A stretch of 39,799 nt of DNA, from positions 1-39,799 of the forward strand of contig JAQYVR010000023.1 in assembly GCA_030145395.1 (NCBI GenBank). Reading direction: 5' to 3'. Below, piece after piece: positions 7,632 to 15,412 of this stretch. Position numbers and translations under genes: made by a program. This DNA comes from Desulfobacteria bacterium. Lineage in GTDB: Bacteria; Desulfobacterota; Desulfobacteria; Desulfobacterales; C00003060. Position 1 is the stretch's first letter. The number at the start of each line of letters is the position of its first letter. Under the pieces are notes generated by a model. It worked only from the letters and a program-made list of their open reading frames with translations, did not search any database and was not told the origin of the DNA.

Positions 7632-8516
7632 TTATTGGGCCAAAGTATCAAAATGCGGAACAAAACCGTGTGATTCATATATCCCCTGAGCCTGCGGTGA
7701 CTTTATGAACCCAAGGAACTTATCAGCGTTCTCAGGGTTGGCAGCGGCCTTTAGCCGGCAAACATAATAGTCTATCCTATCCCTCTGATCGAAGTCCTCT
7801 CCGGGGTCAACCATATCTACTGAGAGGTTGCTCTGCTGTGCATGTATCACTTCTGTCGCCCAGACTGGCCCAACGTCAACTGTCCCCTTCATAATCCTTA
7901 GCGGTGTCTCCCGGTGGTGGACTACCGTCAGTATAGTCGTCCCTTCGGCCCGTTTTCCCTCCATAACGCGATGAACAAGGCTCTCACCACCTGCCTGCCG
8001 ATACATATCGATAATATAGTCAGCAATGTCCTCATATTCGGGGTTCGGCTGTGAAATACGTACCTCTTCTCGTCCTAGATCGGCTACGGACGCAATCTCT
8101 GCAGGATTGCCCTGCGGCACCATCAAGACAATACGGTTGTGAAGGTAGAGAAAGTAGTCACCCTTCGTAATGATGCCGCCCTCTTCGAGCCGCGCCATAG
8201 CCTTCTCCGTGACCGACGCGTAGACATCAGGAACCACGTCTATGAGCCTGCCCCTATAAAGAGCGCCACCCGCCAGGATCTGTTTCAGTTCCAATCCAGG
8301 CGGAAGTGTTTCGTAGAAGATCCTATTGACATCGGGATGTTCCTCTTGAAAGGTACCAACGAGTTCGTCCATGACCATGAATTGATTGCCCGCGACAAAT
8401 AGAACCAGGTCCGCCGAATCCACAAAATCAAGGTTATGAAGGTCATCTCCTCTGTCTGAAGGTATCACCGGATAATCAGTCTTTTTCTTTTCTCCAGCCA
8501 TCTCCTTTTCCTCCAT
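7632..8516 (-). CDS. ModA-like type 2 periplasmic-binding-fold protein without a signal peptide
   Basis: The ~294-residue protein has the pattern of oxyanion-type solute-binding proteins. It has an early beta-strand LVLFVAGNQFM, a central hinge segment (FLYLHNRIVLMVPQGNP, about residues 120-140), a DVGPVWATEVIHA segment and the terminal KFLGFIKSPQAQGIYESHGF typical of ModA/WtpA-like proteins. There is no hydrophobic leader or lipobox: the N-terminus is highly charged, so it is predicted cytoplasmic. Start choice is uncertain. The ATG at 8516 overlaps the upstream stop as TGATG, a GTG lies at 8519, and an ATG at 8501 has GGAGG 8 bp upstream. The overlap with the GTPase gene implies translational coupling. 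The ligand could be molybdate, tungstate or another anion. Confidence 0.75.
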   Translation of the reverse strand: MEEKEMAGEKKKTDYPVIPSDRGDDLHNLDFVDSADLVLFVAGNQFMVMDELVGTFQEEHPDVNRIFYETLPPGLELKQILAGGALYRGRLIDVVPDVYASVTEKAMARLEEGGIITKGDYFLYLHNRIVLMVPQGNPAEIASVADLGREEVRISQPNPEYEDIADYIIDMYRQAGGESLVHRVMEGKRAEGTTILTVVHHRETPLRIMKGTVDVGPVWATEVIHAQQSNLSVDMVDPGEDFDQRDRIDYYVCRLKAAANPENADKFLGFIKSPQAQGIYESHGFVPHFDTLAQ

Positions 8517-9502
8517 CACATGTGCAGCTCCACCACGTCTCCATCTTGCAGCACGTGGTCTCTCTGGATCATCTGGCCATCATAAACGCCATCGCCCCAT
8601 ACCTTGGCGCATTTGAATTTATCTACAAATTCCTTGTGGACCTTACCAGCAAGATCTTCAACTGTAGCCCCTTTTTTCAGAACAAACGGCGCGTTGTGCT
8701 CCGGAGTCTTACCTCTGGCCTTGGTGTAAACCCGTATGATCTCAAGTCGCTCAAAGAGTGTCTGTTTGAGCAACTCAAAGTTGCGGCCGGTCTTTGCAGA
8801 CACCGCAACCACTGGCCAGTCGTCCTTCAACAGTGCTTTGAATATCTGAAGATTCTCCTCAGCTGAGGCATCGTCGTTCTTATTAGCTAACACTATCGCC
8901 GGCCTGAAAGTCCAGCCCTGTCTTCCTTCATACAGATAAGCCAGGCGCAACGGCGCAATTCGCTTCTCTCCGAGAAGAGCGAGTGTCTCGTCCAGATGTT
9001 GAACAGGGTCTGTGGTCACATCCACTACCAGCATCATCATGTCCGCCCTGCCAATAATGTCCGGAAGCCAAGGCTCCATATACTCTCTCGTCATTGGCGG
9101 AGTGTCAATCAGCTGAACCTGGATGTTTTCAAAGGGCATCATGCCGGGAGTAGGAATCCGGGTGGTGTGAGGAAAATCCGCCACTTCAGGAGTGGCATTA
9201 GTGAGTGCAGCCACCAATGCGGATTTGCCCACGTTGGGAGGACCGACAAGTACGACTTGTCCCGCACCTTCGGGGTCAACCCTGTGACCCATATCTCGTC
9301 TGCTGGTTGCCTTTTTTGCCTGCTGCTGGGACTTGAGCTTGGAGAGGCGACGTCTGAAATCGGCCCTTAGTTTATCCGTGCCTTTGTGCTTGGGTATAAT
9401 GGCAAGCATCTCTTCCAAGGCCTCGATTCTCTCCGCCGGGGCCTTGGCCTGGCGATACCGCTTTTCAACCTCAAAATACTCTGGTGGCAGATTAGCAGGC
9501 AT
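8516..9502 (-). CDS. OBG/DRG-type GTPase with C-terminal TGS domain
   Basis: This 328-residue protein has an N-terminal helical region (1-75), a GTPase domain and a TGS domain in the last ~65 residues. The GTPase domain shows G1 GPPNVGKS, an HTTRIPTPGMM switch region, G3 LIDTPP, G4 NKND and G5 SAKTG. The TGS domain is marked by PFVLKKGATVEDLAGKVHKEF and ends DGDVVELHM. The start is the ATG giving MPANLPPEYFEVEKRY, with GAGG 5 bp upstream, instead of an ATG 27 bp earlier. TGS GTPases generally act near ribosomes or RNA. Its stop overlaps the start of the ModA-like gene, so the two products are probably made together. Confidence 0.85.
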   Translation of the reverse strand: MPANLPPEYFEVEKRYRQAKAPAERIEALEEMLAIIPKHKGTDKLRADFRRRLSKLKSQQQAKKATSRRDMGHRVDPEGAGQVVLVGPPNVGKSALVAALTNATPEVADFPHTTRIPTPGMMPFENIQVQLIDTPPMTREYMEPWLPDIIGRADMMMLVVDVTTDPVQHLDETLALLGEKRIAPLRLAYLYEGRQGWTFRPAIVLANKNDDASAEENLQIFKALLKDDWPVVAVSAKTGRNFELLKQTLFERLEIIRVYTKARGKTPEHNAPFVLKKGATVEDLAGKVHKEFVDKFKCAKVWGDGVYDGQMIQRDHVLQDGDVVELHM

Positions 9503-10379
9503 GGTGTCCTCAATGCCGTGGGTTAGCAATCTCTGGATGTAGCCAAAAAACCTTCTGTAATTCTGATACCATAAGGGCTCATTCTTGACAAACTCGAATT
9601 TGTAATATAGCGGTTGTCAGAATAACGTTCCGATTGGTGTGGCTCTTGTGGCTTCTGCCGTCGTTCGTTTGCCCATTTTGAGCGTTCTAAGGCTCGCTCT
9701 CCGCAAAATTCAAGCACGAAGTGTCTCTGTTCAAGCCGTCAGGCGCAACCCTGGCGCCAACTCGCGCTTAACGCCCTCAAACAGTTTGGCCGGCTTGCTC
9801 CCCGTAAGCCCGTCCCTCAGGACGGGGTCAAGGGGAGCTATATGAAAATGTATCTGTTCCTTACCGGGGCGCGAAGCACTGGCGCAAGCCAGAACGCCGC
9901 CCCCAGGGCGGGGAAGCTTCAATTTTCGCGCTTGCTTCACCAAGACCGCTTTACAAAATGGTCAAGAATAGACTCCTCCGGAAGCCACAAGAGCCTCTCC
10001 ACCACCTGGATAGCGGAACGTATTTATGACAGTTTGGAGTGAACCCCATCGACTGCACAAAATGTGATAGAGTATTAGACAGGATCACAGCCTGATAAGG
10101 CCCTGAAAGATTCATAATTCGAGTTCTGAAGGTAACAAAAGGGATTCTTGGTACAAAAGCCGAAGATAAAGGGCAGGATTTGGGACCGGGAGGCCTGCCT
10201 ACCACCGCTTTTGCCATTGCCTTGTCATAATGTTGGCCTGAAGGTGGTTCCCCACGGCCCCATACAGGAACTGTGAAAGGGCAACAAAAAGGTCAAACTA
10301 TTGGTATTGATCGCCCCAGGACAGGAAAACGGGAACAGGATTATTGGTGTCAGTTCTTTGACAATTTAGATTTGAACTT
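9503..10379. other. 877-bp spacer with hairpins and diverged repeats, no convincing gene
   Basis: No frame here has a credible ribosome-binding site plus protein-like composition. The short open frames on both strands are rich in Arg, Pro and Ser, as chance frames are. The centre (about 9640-9950) is a GC-rich repeat zone with several short inverted repeats. It includes a block related to 409-435. A TTGACA at 9586-9591 lacks a well-spaced -10 box. It may be a graveyard of small elements separating the GTPase unit from the polysaccharide locus. Confidence 0.5.
9809..9826. repeat. 7-bp perfect hairpin, CCCGTCC-CTCA-GGACGGG
   Basis: The stem 9809-9815/9820-9826 is perfect with a 4-base loop. 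No T-run follows on either strand, so it is not an obvious terminator. It looks like a palindromic unit of a dispersed repeat. Confidence 0.5.
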
Positions 10380-10757
10380 TTAAGCCTCCACCTCACCCGT
10401 TGTGTACTTCTCGATGAAATACTCCAGCTGAGATATATGTCTCCGCGTTAGATCACCGAATTCCACACCGCATCGCCTCTTCCTCACCGAAGGAAGAGAG
10501 GTTTTTAGGGTTTCAAAATCCGAAATGGTTTGACACGGCACCCCGAACAAACGAAAATCACCATTGGTGAAAATGTCCAATGTTGTTGATTTTGTTGATG
10601 GATCCTCCCCGCAAAAGTAATCACAGGTCAGACCATGAACACTAATATCCACTATTGTGCCGAGTTTTTTATCATAGGGCCTAAGTATTACATATGCACC
10701 CTTTACCTTGAACCGAGTGTGCTTCCTTCGCTCAACTTGCCCGTTCGTCTTTTTCAT
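10380..10757 (-). CDS. PilZ-domain protein, probable c-di-GMP receptor (1)
   Basis: This 125-residue single-domain PilZ protein carries the two c-di-GMP-binding motifs: ERRKHTRF near residue 10 (the RxxxR loop) and DISVHGLT near residue 38 (the D/NxSxxG motif). The C-terminal part CGVEFGDLTRRHISQLEYFI is also typical. No signal or membrane segment is present, so it is cytoplasmic. The ATG is preceded by GAGGGG at good spacing. It lies downstream of a second PilZ gene and a receiver gene. Together with the neighbouring Wza/Wzc genes this suggests second-messenger control of polysaccharide export (inference). Confidence 0.85.
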   Translation of the reverse strand: MKKTNGQVERRKHTRFKVKGAYVILRPYDKKLGTIVDISVHGLTCDYFCGEDPSTKSTTLDIFTNGDFRLFGVPCQTISDFETLKTSLPSVRKRRCGVEFGDLTRRHISQLEYFIEKYTTGEVEA

Positions 10758-10939
10758 GACACACCCCCCTCATAGAGTTTGAGGACAGGAACGCTCAGTG
10801 CGTACAGCAATGTATCAGATAACATGCAAGATAGCTGGGTTCTGCAAGGTAACACAAGAAAGAAAGGGGGCGGGGATCAAGGGCAACGCCGCAGATGGAC
10901 TTTCTACGAAGCCGTCAAACTTTGATTTGTCTTCTGCAG

Positions 10940-11308
10940 TTACGCCTCACCTGTGCTTTGCTTCTCGACGTAACGATCTAACTGAGACTTCTGAGACTTT
11001 GTAAGTTCCACGAATTGCGCACTGCATCGCCTTACCGGTATAACGCCCAGAAGAAACCCATTAGGTATGTGGTAGTCTGAAATGGTTCTTACTGTTAGCT
11101 TGATCAAGTTAAAATCAATATGATCCCATAAAATGTCTATTTCAAACAATCCGTTCGATGGCCCTTGGCCGTTCACATAACGAAATGCAAGGCCACTTTT
11201 GCTAATGTCTACTATTTGAACCCCTTTGGTAGAAGCAGGCCCGAACAATATGGCATCCGCTCGGCCCTCAATCTGGATCCGCTTATGTTGTCTTCTCTCA
11301 ACTGGCAT
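10940..11308 (-). CDS. PilZ-domain protein, probable c-di-GMP receptor (2)
   Basis: This 122-residue PilZ protein has ERRQHKRIQ near the start and DISKSGLAFRY around residue 35. The end CSAQFVELTKSQKSQLDRYV resembles that of its neighbour at 10380. The start MPVERR (11308) is preferred because a G-rich ribosome-binding site lies upstream. It overlaps the end of the receiver gene by 11 bp. An ATG at 11323 would lengthen the overlap and lacks a ribosome-binding site. The two PilZ proteins differ substantially, so they may bind different partners. Predicted cytoplasmic. Confidence 0.83.
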   Translation of the reverse strand: MPVERRQHKRIQIEGRADAILFGPASTKGVQIVDISKSGLAFRYVNGQGPSNGLFEIDILWDHIDFNLIKLTVRTISDYHIPNGFLLGVIPVRRCSAQFVELTKSQKSQLDRYVEKQSTGEA

Positions 11309-11681
11309 TGTCCTGTCCCCCATGTAAGCGTTGTTTCCCTATAACAACTTCCTTGATAGCATTCACGAGGCTTTGGATTTTAAAAGGTTTGGCAAAAACA
11401 TAATCAAATTCATCGTACTCAAGATCCCGGAGCATGCCTGAAATACCTATAATTGGCGTGTCGGATCTTTTACAGTTGCGTATGTGTCGAGCGACATTGA
11501 AGCCGTCCATGTCAGGCATATTGATGTCTGTTATCACTACATCAAATAAGTCCTTCTCAAACAGGCGAAGGCCTTCATAACCTCCTGACGCGGTCTCCAC
11601 GCGGCAGTCAAACCGTGCCAAGCCGATTTGAAGCATCTCCAAGATGGACTTTTCGTCGTCAATCACCAGTACTTTATTCAT
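11298..11681 (-). CDS. single-domain response regulator (CheY-like receiver)
   Basis: This 127-residue stand-alone receiver shows all core residues: the acidic pair in VLVIDDEKS, the phospho-acceptor Asp in VVITDINMPDMDG (about residue 53), Ser in IIGISG and Lys in FAKPF. There is no output domain, so it must act by protein contacts or as a phosphorelay step. No histidine kinase is encoded in the window. It overlaps the first PilZ gene, pointing to coupled translation and a shared role with c-di-GMP signalling. Confidence 0.85.
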   Translation of the reverse strand: MNKVLVIDDEKSILEMLQIGLARFDCRVETASGGYEGLRLFEKDLFDVVITDINMPDMDGFNVARHIRNCKRSDTPIIGISGMLRDLEYDEFDYVFAKPFKIQSLVNAIKEVVIGKQRLHGGQDNAS

Positions 11682-11774
11682 ACAATGTCCATACGAGCTT
11701 TAGGTTCATCATTTCTTTCTCAGTTCCGCGATATTTTATCTCCCAAGCATAGTATAAACTACTGCTGACGGGGC

Positions 11775-13226
11775 CTATGAGCTCCTTGTCTTCCGAATGA
11801 TTTTTTCATACTCAGCATCCCCGTGCAGGTTTTTCAAATCTGCATCAGTCATTGCCCAGTTTCGAGCCTCTCCATCAACAGAAACCGCTTTCTTCAGGTA
11901 TGACAGGCTCTGAGCTATGTTATCCTGTGAGGCATAAAGGCATGCCAGATTGTAATAAGGATCGACATAATTCGGCTTGATTCTTAACGCCTTTTGAAGT
12001 GCTCTGAGGGCCGTGCTGTAATTCTTCTCCTTCATGTAAATTGCCCCCAGATTGTTCCATGCCGAAGCAAGATCAGGAGAGACTTTCAAGGCGGCTTCAT
12101 ACAGCCTCTTGGCCTTCTGGAGAGATCCTTCTCTGTGATAGGCTAAGGCATCGAGATACAATGTAGCACCTTTCTCGGACGTTCCCTGCCTCGCCGTTTG
12201 TCTCACCTTATTTGTGTCTTCTTTCTGTCCTACGTGCGCGGACAGAACCATGTTCGTAGCTTCTTTAGGAACCTGGGTTTCTTTGGATGCCAATGCAACA
12301 ATTTTAGTTGGATCCGTCCCGGCAGACTCAGCCGTTTTTTGAGGACTTCTCTGCATGGCTAAGGCTTGCAGAAATTGCTTTCTCTGCACCGCTAAGGGCT
12401 GCTGAGATCTCTTCTCCTTTTCGCCAGCTCTCTGAATTTGAATCTGCCTTGCCTGTTGTTTCTTGCTCTTCACGTCTTGTGCTTTCGAAATAGCTTTATC
12501 TGACGCCCTTGCAAGGACCTTGCGAGAAACACGGCCATCAGAAGCTCTATCAACTTGGACCTCTTCACTTTCCTCAGATGAGGGAGGGGGCACACCGCGA
12601 ACAGTCGAACCGCCCGCCATGGCAACAGATGATTGACGGCCCTTTTCTCTTCTCCCTTCTATTTTCTCAAGGGCTTTGCGGGCATTGTATTTCTCGTAGT
12701 CGTCGCCATTGGCCAACAATTGGGATAGAATCGGAATAGCCGTCGCATCGCCAATTTCGCCGAGGGCCCAGATGACAGCATATTTGTTTCGCTCCTCATC
12801 CAGCAGTTTTAACAGAGCTGACAATCCCTCATGGCTCTTTGTTAGGGCAAGGGCCGCTATAGCTTCTCGGCAAACAATAGGATCCTCGTCTCTCAACTTC
12901 TCAATCAATGGAGACGCCGGAACCCTAGTCTTTTTGCCCAACCGCCCTAAGGCTTTCAGGATGCTCACCTGCGTATCTTTGGTCTCTCTCTCACTACGCA
13001 ACAACGCCACCATAATAGTGACGGCTTTTTCTTCGTTGCTTCTGCTCAACAGGAGGGGCATGAAATTCAGCGGAAAACCCGGTCCCTGGGATATCTTGCT
13101 AATTGCCTCCCTTTTTGCCACGGCATGAGGCCCCTGAAGATCAGCCAGGTCTTCTTCCGTCACCGTTGCGCAGCCGGAAACCAGGAAGAACAGTATCAAA
13201 GCACAAATAGCAAAGGACCTTCTCAT
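11775..13226 (-). CDS. lipoprotein with HEAT repeats and TPR repeats
   Basis: Starting at 13226, the 483-residue product begins MRRSFAICALILFF and reaches a lipobox VSGC about residue 19, so it is a predicted lipoprotein. The next ~170 residues are HEAT/PBS-lyase-type repeats (LIEKLRDEDPIVCREAIAAL, YAVIWALGEIGDATAIPIL). A low-complexity Gln/Lys-rich linker of about 150 residues follows. The last ~120 residues hold TPR units (AKRLYEAALKVSPDLASAW, ALRALQKALRIKPNYVDPYY). A longer start at 13292 would overlap wzc and hide the signal peptide. It lies 22 bp after the autokinase gene, so it is probably an envelope scaffold of the same export machine. Confidence 0.8.
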   Translation of the reverse strand: MRRSFAICALILFFLVSGCATVTEEDLADLQGPHAVAKREAISKISQGPGFPLNFMPLLLSRSNEEKAVTIMVALLRSERETKDTQVSILKALGRLGKKTRVPASPLIEKLRDEDPIVCREAIAALALTKSHEGLSALLKLLDEERNKYAVIWALGEIGDATAIPILSQLLANGDDYEKYNARKALEKIEGRREKGRQSSVAMAGGSTVRGVPPPSSEESEEVQVDRASDGRVSRKVLARASDKAISKAQDVKSKKQQARQIQIQRAGEKEKRSQQPLAVQRKQFLQALAMQRSPQKTAESAGTDPTKIVALASKETQVPKEATNMVLSAHVGQKEDTNKVRQTARQGTSEKGATLYLDALAYHREGSLQKAKRLYEAALKVSPDLASAWNNLGAIYMKEKNYSTALRALQKALRIKPNYVDPYYNLACLYASQDNIAQSLSYLKKAVSVDGEARNWAMTDADLKNLHGDAEYEKIIRKTRSS

Positions 13227-13248
13227 ACCCTTTTCGCTTGCCCCTTTC

Positions 13249-15354
13249 TTAACCCCTTTCCGCGACAAGTAGTTCTCCGCCGTGATGGCCATAATAGTAC
13301 TGCTGATATAAATGTTGTCCCTTTTTAATCGAAAACCTGTTGAGGATAAAGCCTAACGGCTTGATATCAGCTTCGGCCAGGATATCCGTCAGTTCTCGGG
13401 CGGCCTGACGCGTTGTTTTTTCACTCTCTATCACAATAATCGACCCGTCAACATGCTTGGCCAAGACCAAGGCATCACTCTTCACTAGCACTGGCGCGGA
13501 GTCTATGATTACCATGTCGAATTGAGTCGTCAGCTCTGATATGAGCGGACCCACCTGTCCAGACTCAATCAACACCCCGGCATCGGGGAAAGCCTGGCCA
13601 CTCGAAATGATGTTCAAACCTTCCACCGCCGTGGCCTGAACGGCCTCATCCACGGAGGTCTCTCCTTGAAGTATATCGGTCATACCTATATGGTTCGGAA
13701 GATTGAAATAAGCATGGAGACTCGCCCTTCGAAGATCCATATCAACGAGCACGACCCTCTTCCGCTCACGTGCAATCGATATTCCAAGATTCACCGCGGT
13801 CGTTGATTTCCCTTCATTTGGCCCGGGAGAAGTGATCAGAAGGCTTCTTACGGATCCGTTATCCATGGACGGATAGTTTCGAATTCTTCGATAAGCTTCG
13901 CAGAGGGGATCGTCAGGGTCCTTTGTTGAAATCAAAGGGCGTTTTGTCCCCCGGAACATCGGAACCATCCCCATCATGGCAATCTGCTTGAATTCTTTGG
14001 CATCCTCTGCGGTTCTGATGGTATCGTCGTGATATTCGGCTATAAAAGCAAGTGCTAACCCAAAGGCCAACCCCACAGCGATACCAAGGAAGCCATTCTT
14101 CGCTTTACCTGGGTTCACCGGAGAAATAGGAGTCACCGCCGGCTCAACGATCCTGATTTCAGAAAGGGTGCTTGCCTCTGCCATCTCGACTCGGTGCAAG
14201 GAGTCGAGTAGAGAGCTGTATCTCTGTTGACCGACATTGAGTTCCATGTCGAGGCCGGCTTGTTCTTGAACCTTGTCAGGGAGCTTCCCCAAGGCCCTGA
14301 AATACTTGTCGACATCACCATTGACTCCTTTCAGGTGCGCCTCCAGAGAAACGATTTGCCTTTCCAGCGCAGTCAATTCGGGGGCCGAAGAGCGATACAC
14401 CACTATCTCCTTCTTGAGTTCTGCCTCGGCTTCCTTGATCTGCTCACCCAGAGACAAGACCCGGGGATGTTCTTCGGTTAGATCAGATTTGGCCTTGGCA
14501 AGCTGAAGCCGGAGTTCAGTCAGCCTCCTTTTCAGGACGTCAATGTGTGGGTTTTTCTGCAGGGTAGAGGCCGAGAGGAACCCCAGATTCTCTTTGGCGA
14601 GTTGTTCCTTTAAACGGCCAAGTTTTGCACGAGCTTCAGCAAGGTCAATGATGTTATCTTCCTTTTCTTTCAGCAATTCCGCCATCTTCTCAGCCGCAAG
14701 CTTGGTCTCCATTTTCAGATCAATGGTCAGCTCTCTCTTCCTGAAGTTGGTGATCTCGCTAAGGGCCTGATTATATTCTTTCTTGACGTCATCTATCTGA
14801 CCTTCGATAAATATCCTGGCATGCCTATATTCAGCCCGAACACTTTCTTGGTTTTCACTCACCATGATCTGAGCGAGCGTGTTGGCCATCATCATGGCTT
14901 CGTCCGGACTAGAAGAGACCGCTCTGATATTTAGGATGCTTGTTTCCTCCTTTTCTCTGACGCCGATGCGCGGCAGCGGGAAGATCATCTCCCTGATACT
15001 GAAACCCGCTACAGTCTGTGTCAACTTGTCAGAGGCTATCAATTGACCTTGTCGATCTCTCAGCTGAAGTCTCAACACCATTTTTTCTATGTAGGGCCGA
15101 GAAATGGCCAGCACCTTATTAACGCTCAGGTCGGTACTTGTTGTGATGATGGAAGTAAGACTGGGAAGTCCAATCTTTCCAAACTCAAGGCCGGCACCTT
15201 TCTTAAACGGCATAAAAAGGACCTTGGAGGAGGCCTCGTAAGACGACCTGGTTAAATAACTCCCTGTGACTGCCACAACGGTCACGATCATCAAAGTCTG
15301 CAGGATGATCCACTTTCGTCTTCGAATTATTTCCCAGAGTCTTGTCAATTCCAT
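13249..15354 (-). CDS. Wzc/GumC-like polysaccharide co-polymerase with BY-kinase domain
   Basis: This 701-residue inner-membrane protein has TM1 at about 14-34 and a Wzz-type N-terminal domain. A long coiled-coil periplasmic region (about 170-400) follows, then a PxxP-rich segment (VTPISPVNPGKAKN) before TM2 near 420-442. The cytoplasmic bacterial tyrosine kinase carries Walker A SPGPNEGKST (about 509), A' VVLVDMDLRR (about 535), Walker B VIIDSAP (about 615) and a C-terminal Tyr cluster YQQYYYG. It would control chain length and export with the Wza-like protein and autophosphorylate on the Tyr cluster. AAGGAG sits about 7 bp before the ATG. Its stop lies 22 bp before the HEAT/TPR gene. Confidence 0.92.
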   Translation of the reverse strand: MELTRLWEIIRRRKWIILQTLMIVTVVAVTGSYLTRSSYEASSKVLFMPFKKGAGLEFGKIGLPSLTSIITTSTDLSVNKVLAISRPYIEKMVLRLQLRDRQGQLIASDKLTQTVAGFSIREMIFPLPRIGVREKEETSILNIRAVSSSPDEAMMMANTLAQIMVSENQESVRAEYRHARIFIEGQIDDVKKEYNQALSEITNFRKRELTIDLKMETKLAAEKMAELLKEKEDNIIDLAEARAKLGRLKEQLAKENLGFLSASTLQKNPHIDVLKRRLTELRLQLAKAKSDLTEEHPRVLSLGEQIKEAEAELKKEIVVYRSSAPELTALERQIVSLEAHLKGVNGDVDKYFRALGKLPDKVQEQAGLDMELNVGQQRYSSLLDSLHRVEMAEASTLSEIRIVEPAVTPISPVNPGKAKNGFLGIAVGLAFGLALAFIAEYHDDTIRTAEDAKEFKQIAMMGMVPMFRGTKRPLISTKDPDDPLCEAYRRIRNYPSMDNGSVRSLLITSPGPNEGKSTTAVNLGISIARERKRVVLVDMDLRRASLHAYFNLPNHIGMTDILQGETSVDEAVQATAVEGLNIISSGQAFPDAGVLIESGQVGPLISELTTQFDMVIIDSAPVLVKSDALVLAKHVDGSIIVIESEKTTRQAARELTDILAEADIKPLGFILNRFSIKKGQHLYQQYYYGHHGGELLVAERG

Positions 15355-15380
15355 GAATCGACTCCTTTATAGGGCCACTT

Positions 15381-15400
15381 CCTTGTCCCAAAGGACAAGG
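15381..15400 (-). promoter_or_regulatory. intercistronic stem-loop between wza-like and wzc-like genes
   Basis: CCTTGTCC (15381-15388) pairs perfectly with GGACAAGG (15393-15400) across a 4-base loop, and outer GGGC/GCCC bases extend it. It ends shortly before the AAGGAG of the autokinase gene. There is no U-tract. A role in setting the ratio of the two products by mRNA processing or occlusion is possible. Confidence 0.45.
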
Positions 15401-15412
15401 GCCCAGGCCGAC

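Noticed and set aside
9586-9615. Promoter starting at TTGACA in the 9.5-kb spacer
   Set aside because: The nearest -10-like box is only 15 bp away, and no gene follows on that strand within reach.
9523-10217. Several 60-90-codon open frames on both strands in the 9.5-10.2 kb spacer
   Set aside because: They overlap one another and hairpin repeats, are rich in Arg, Ser and Pro, and lack ribosome-binding sites.
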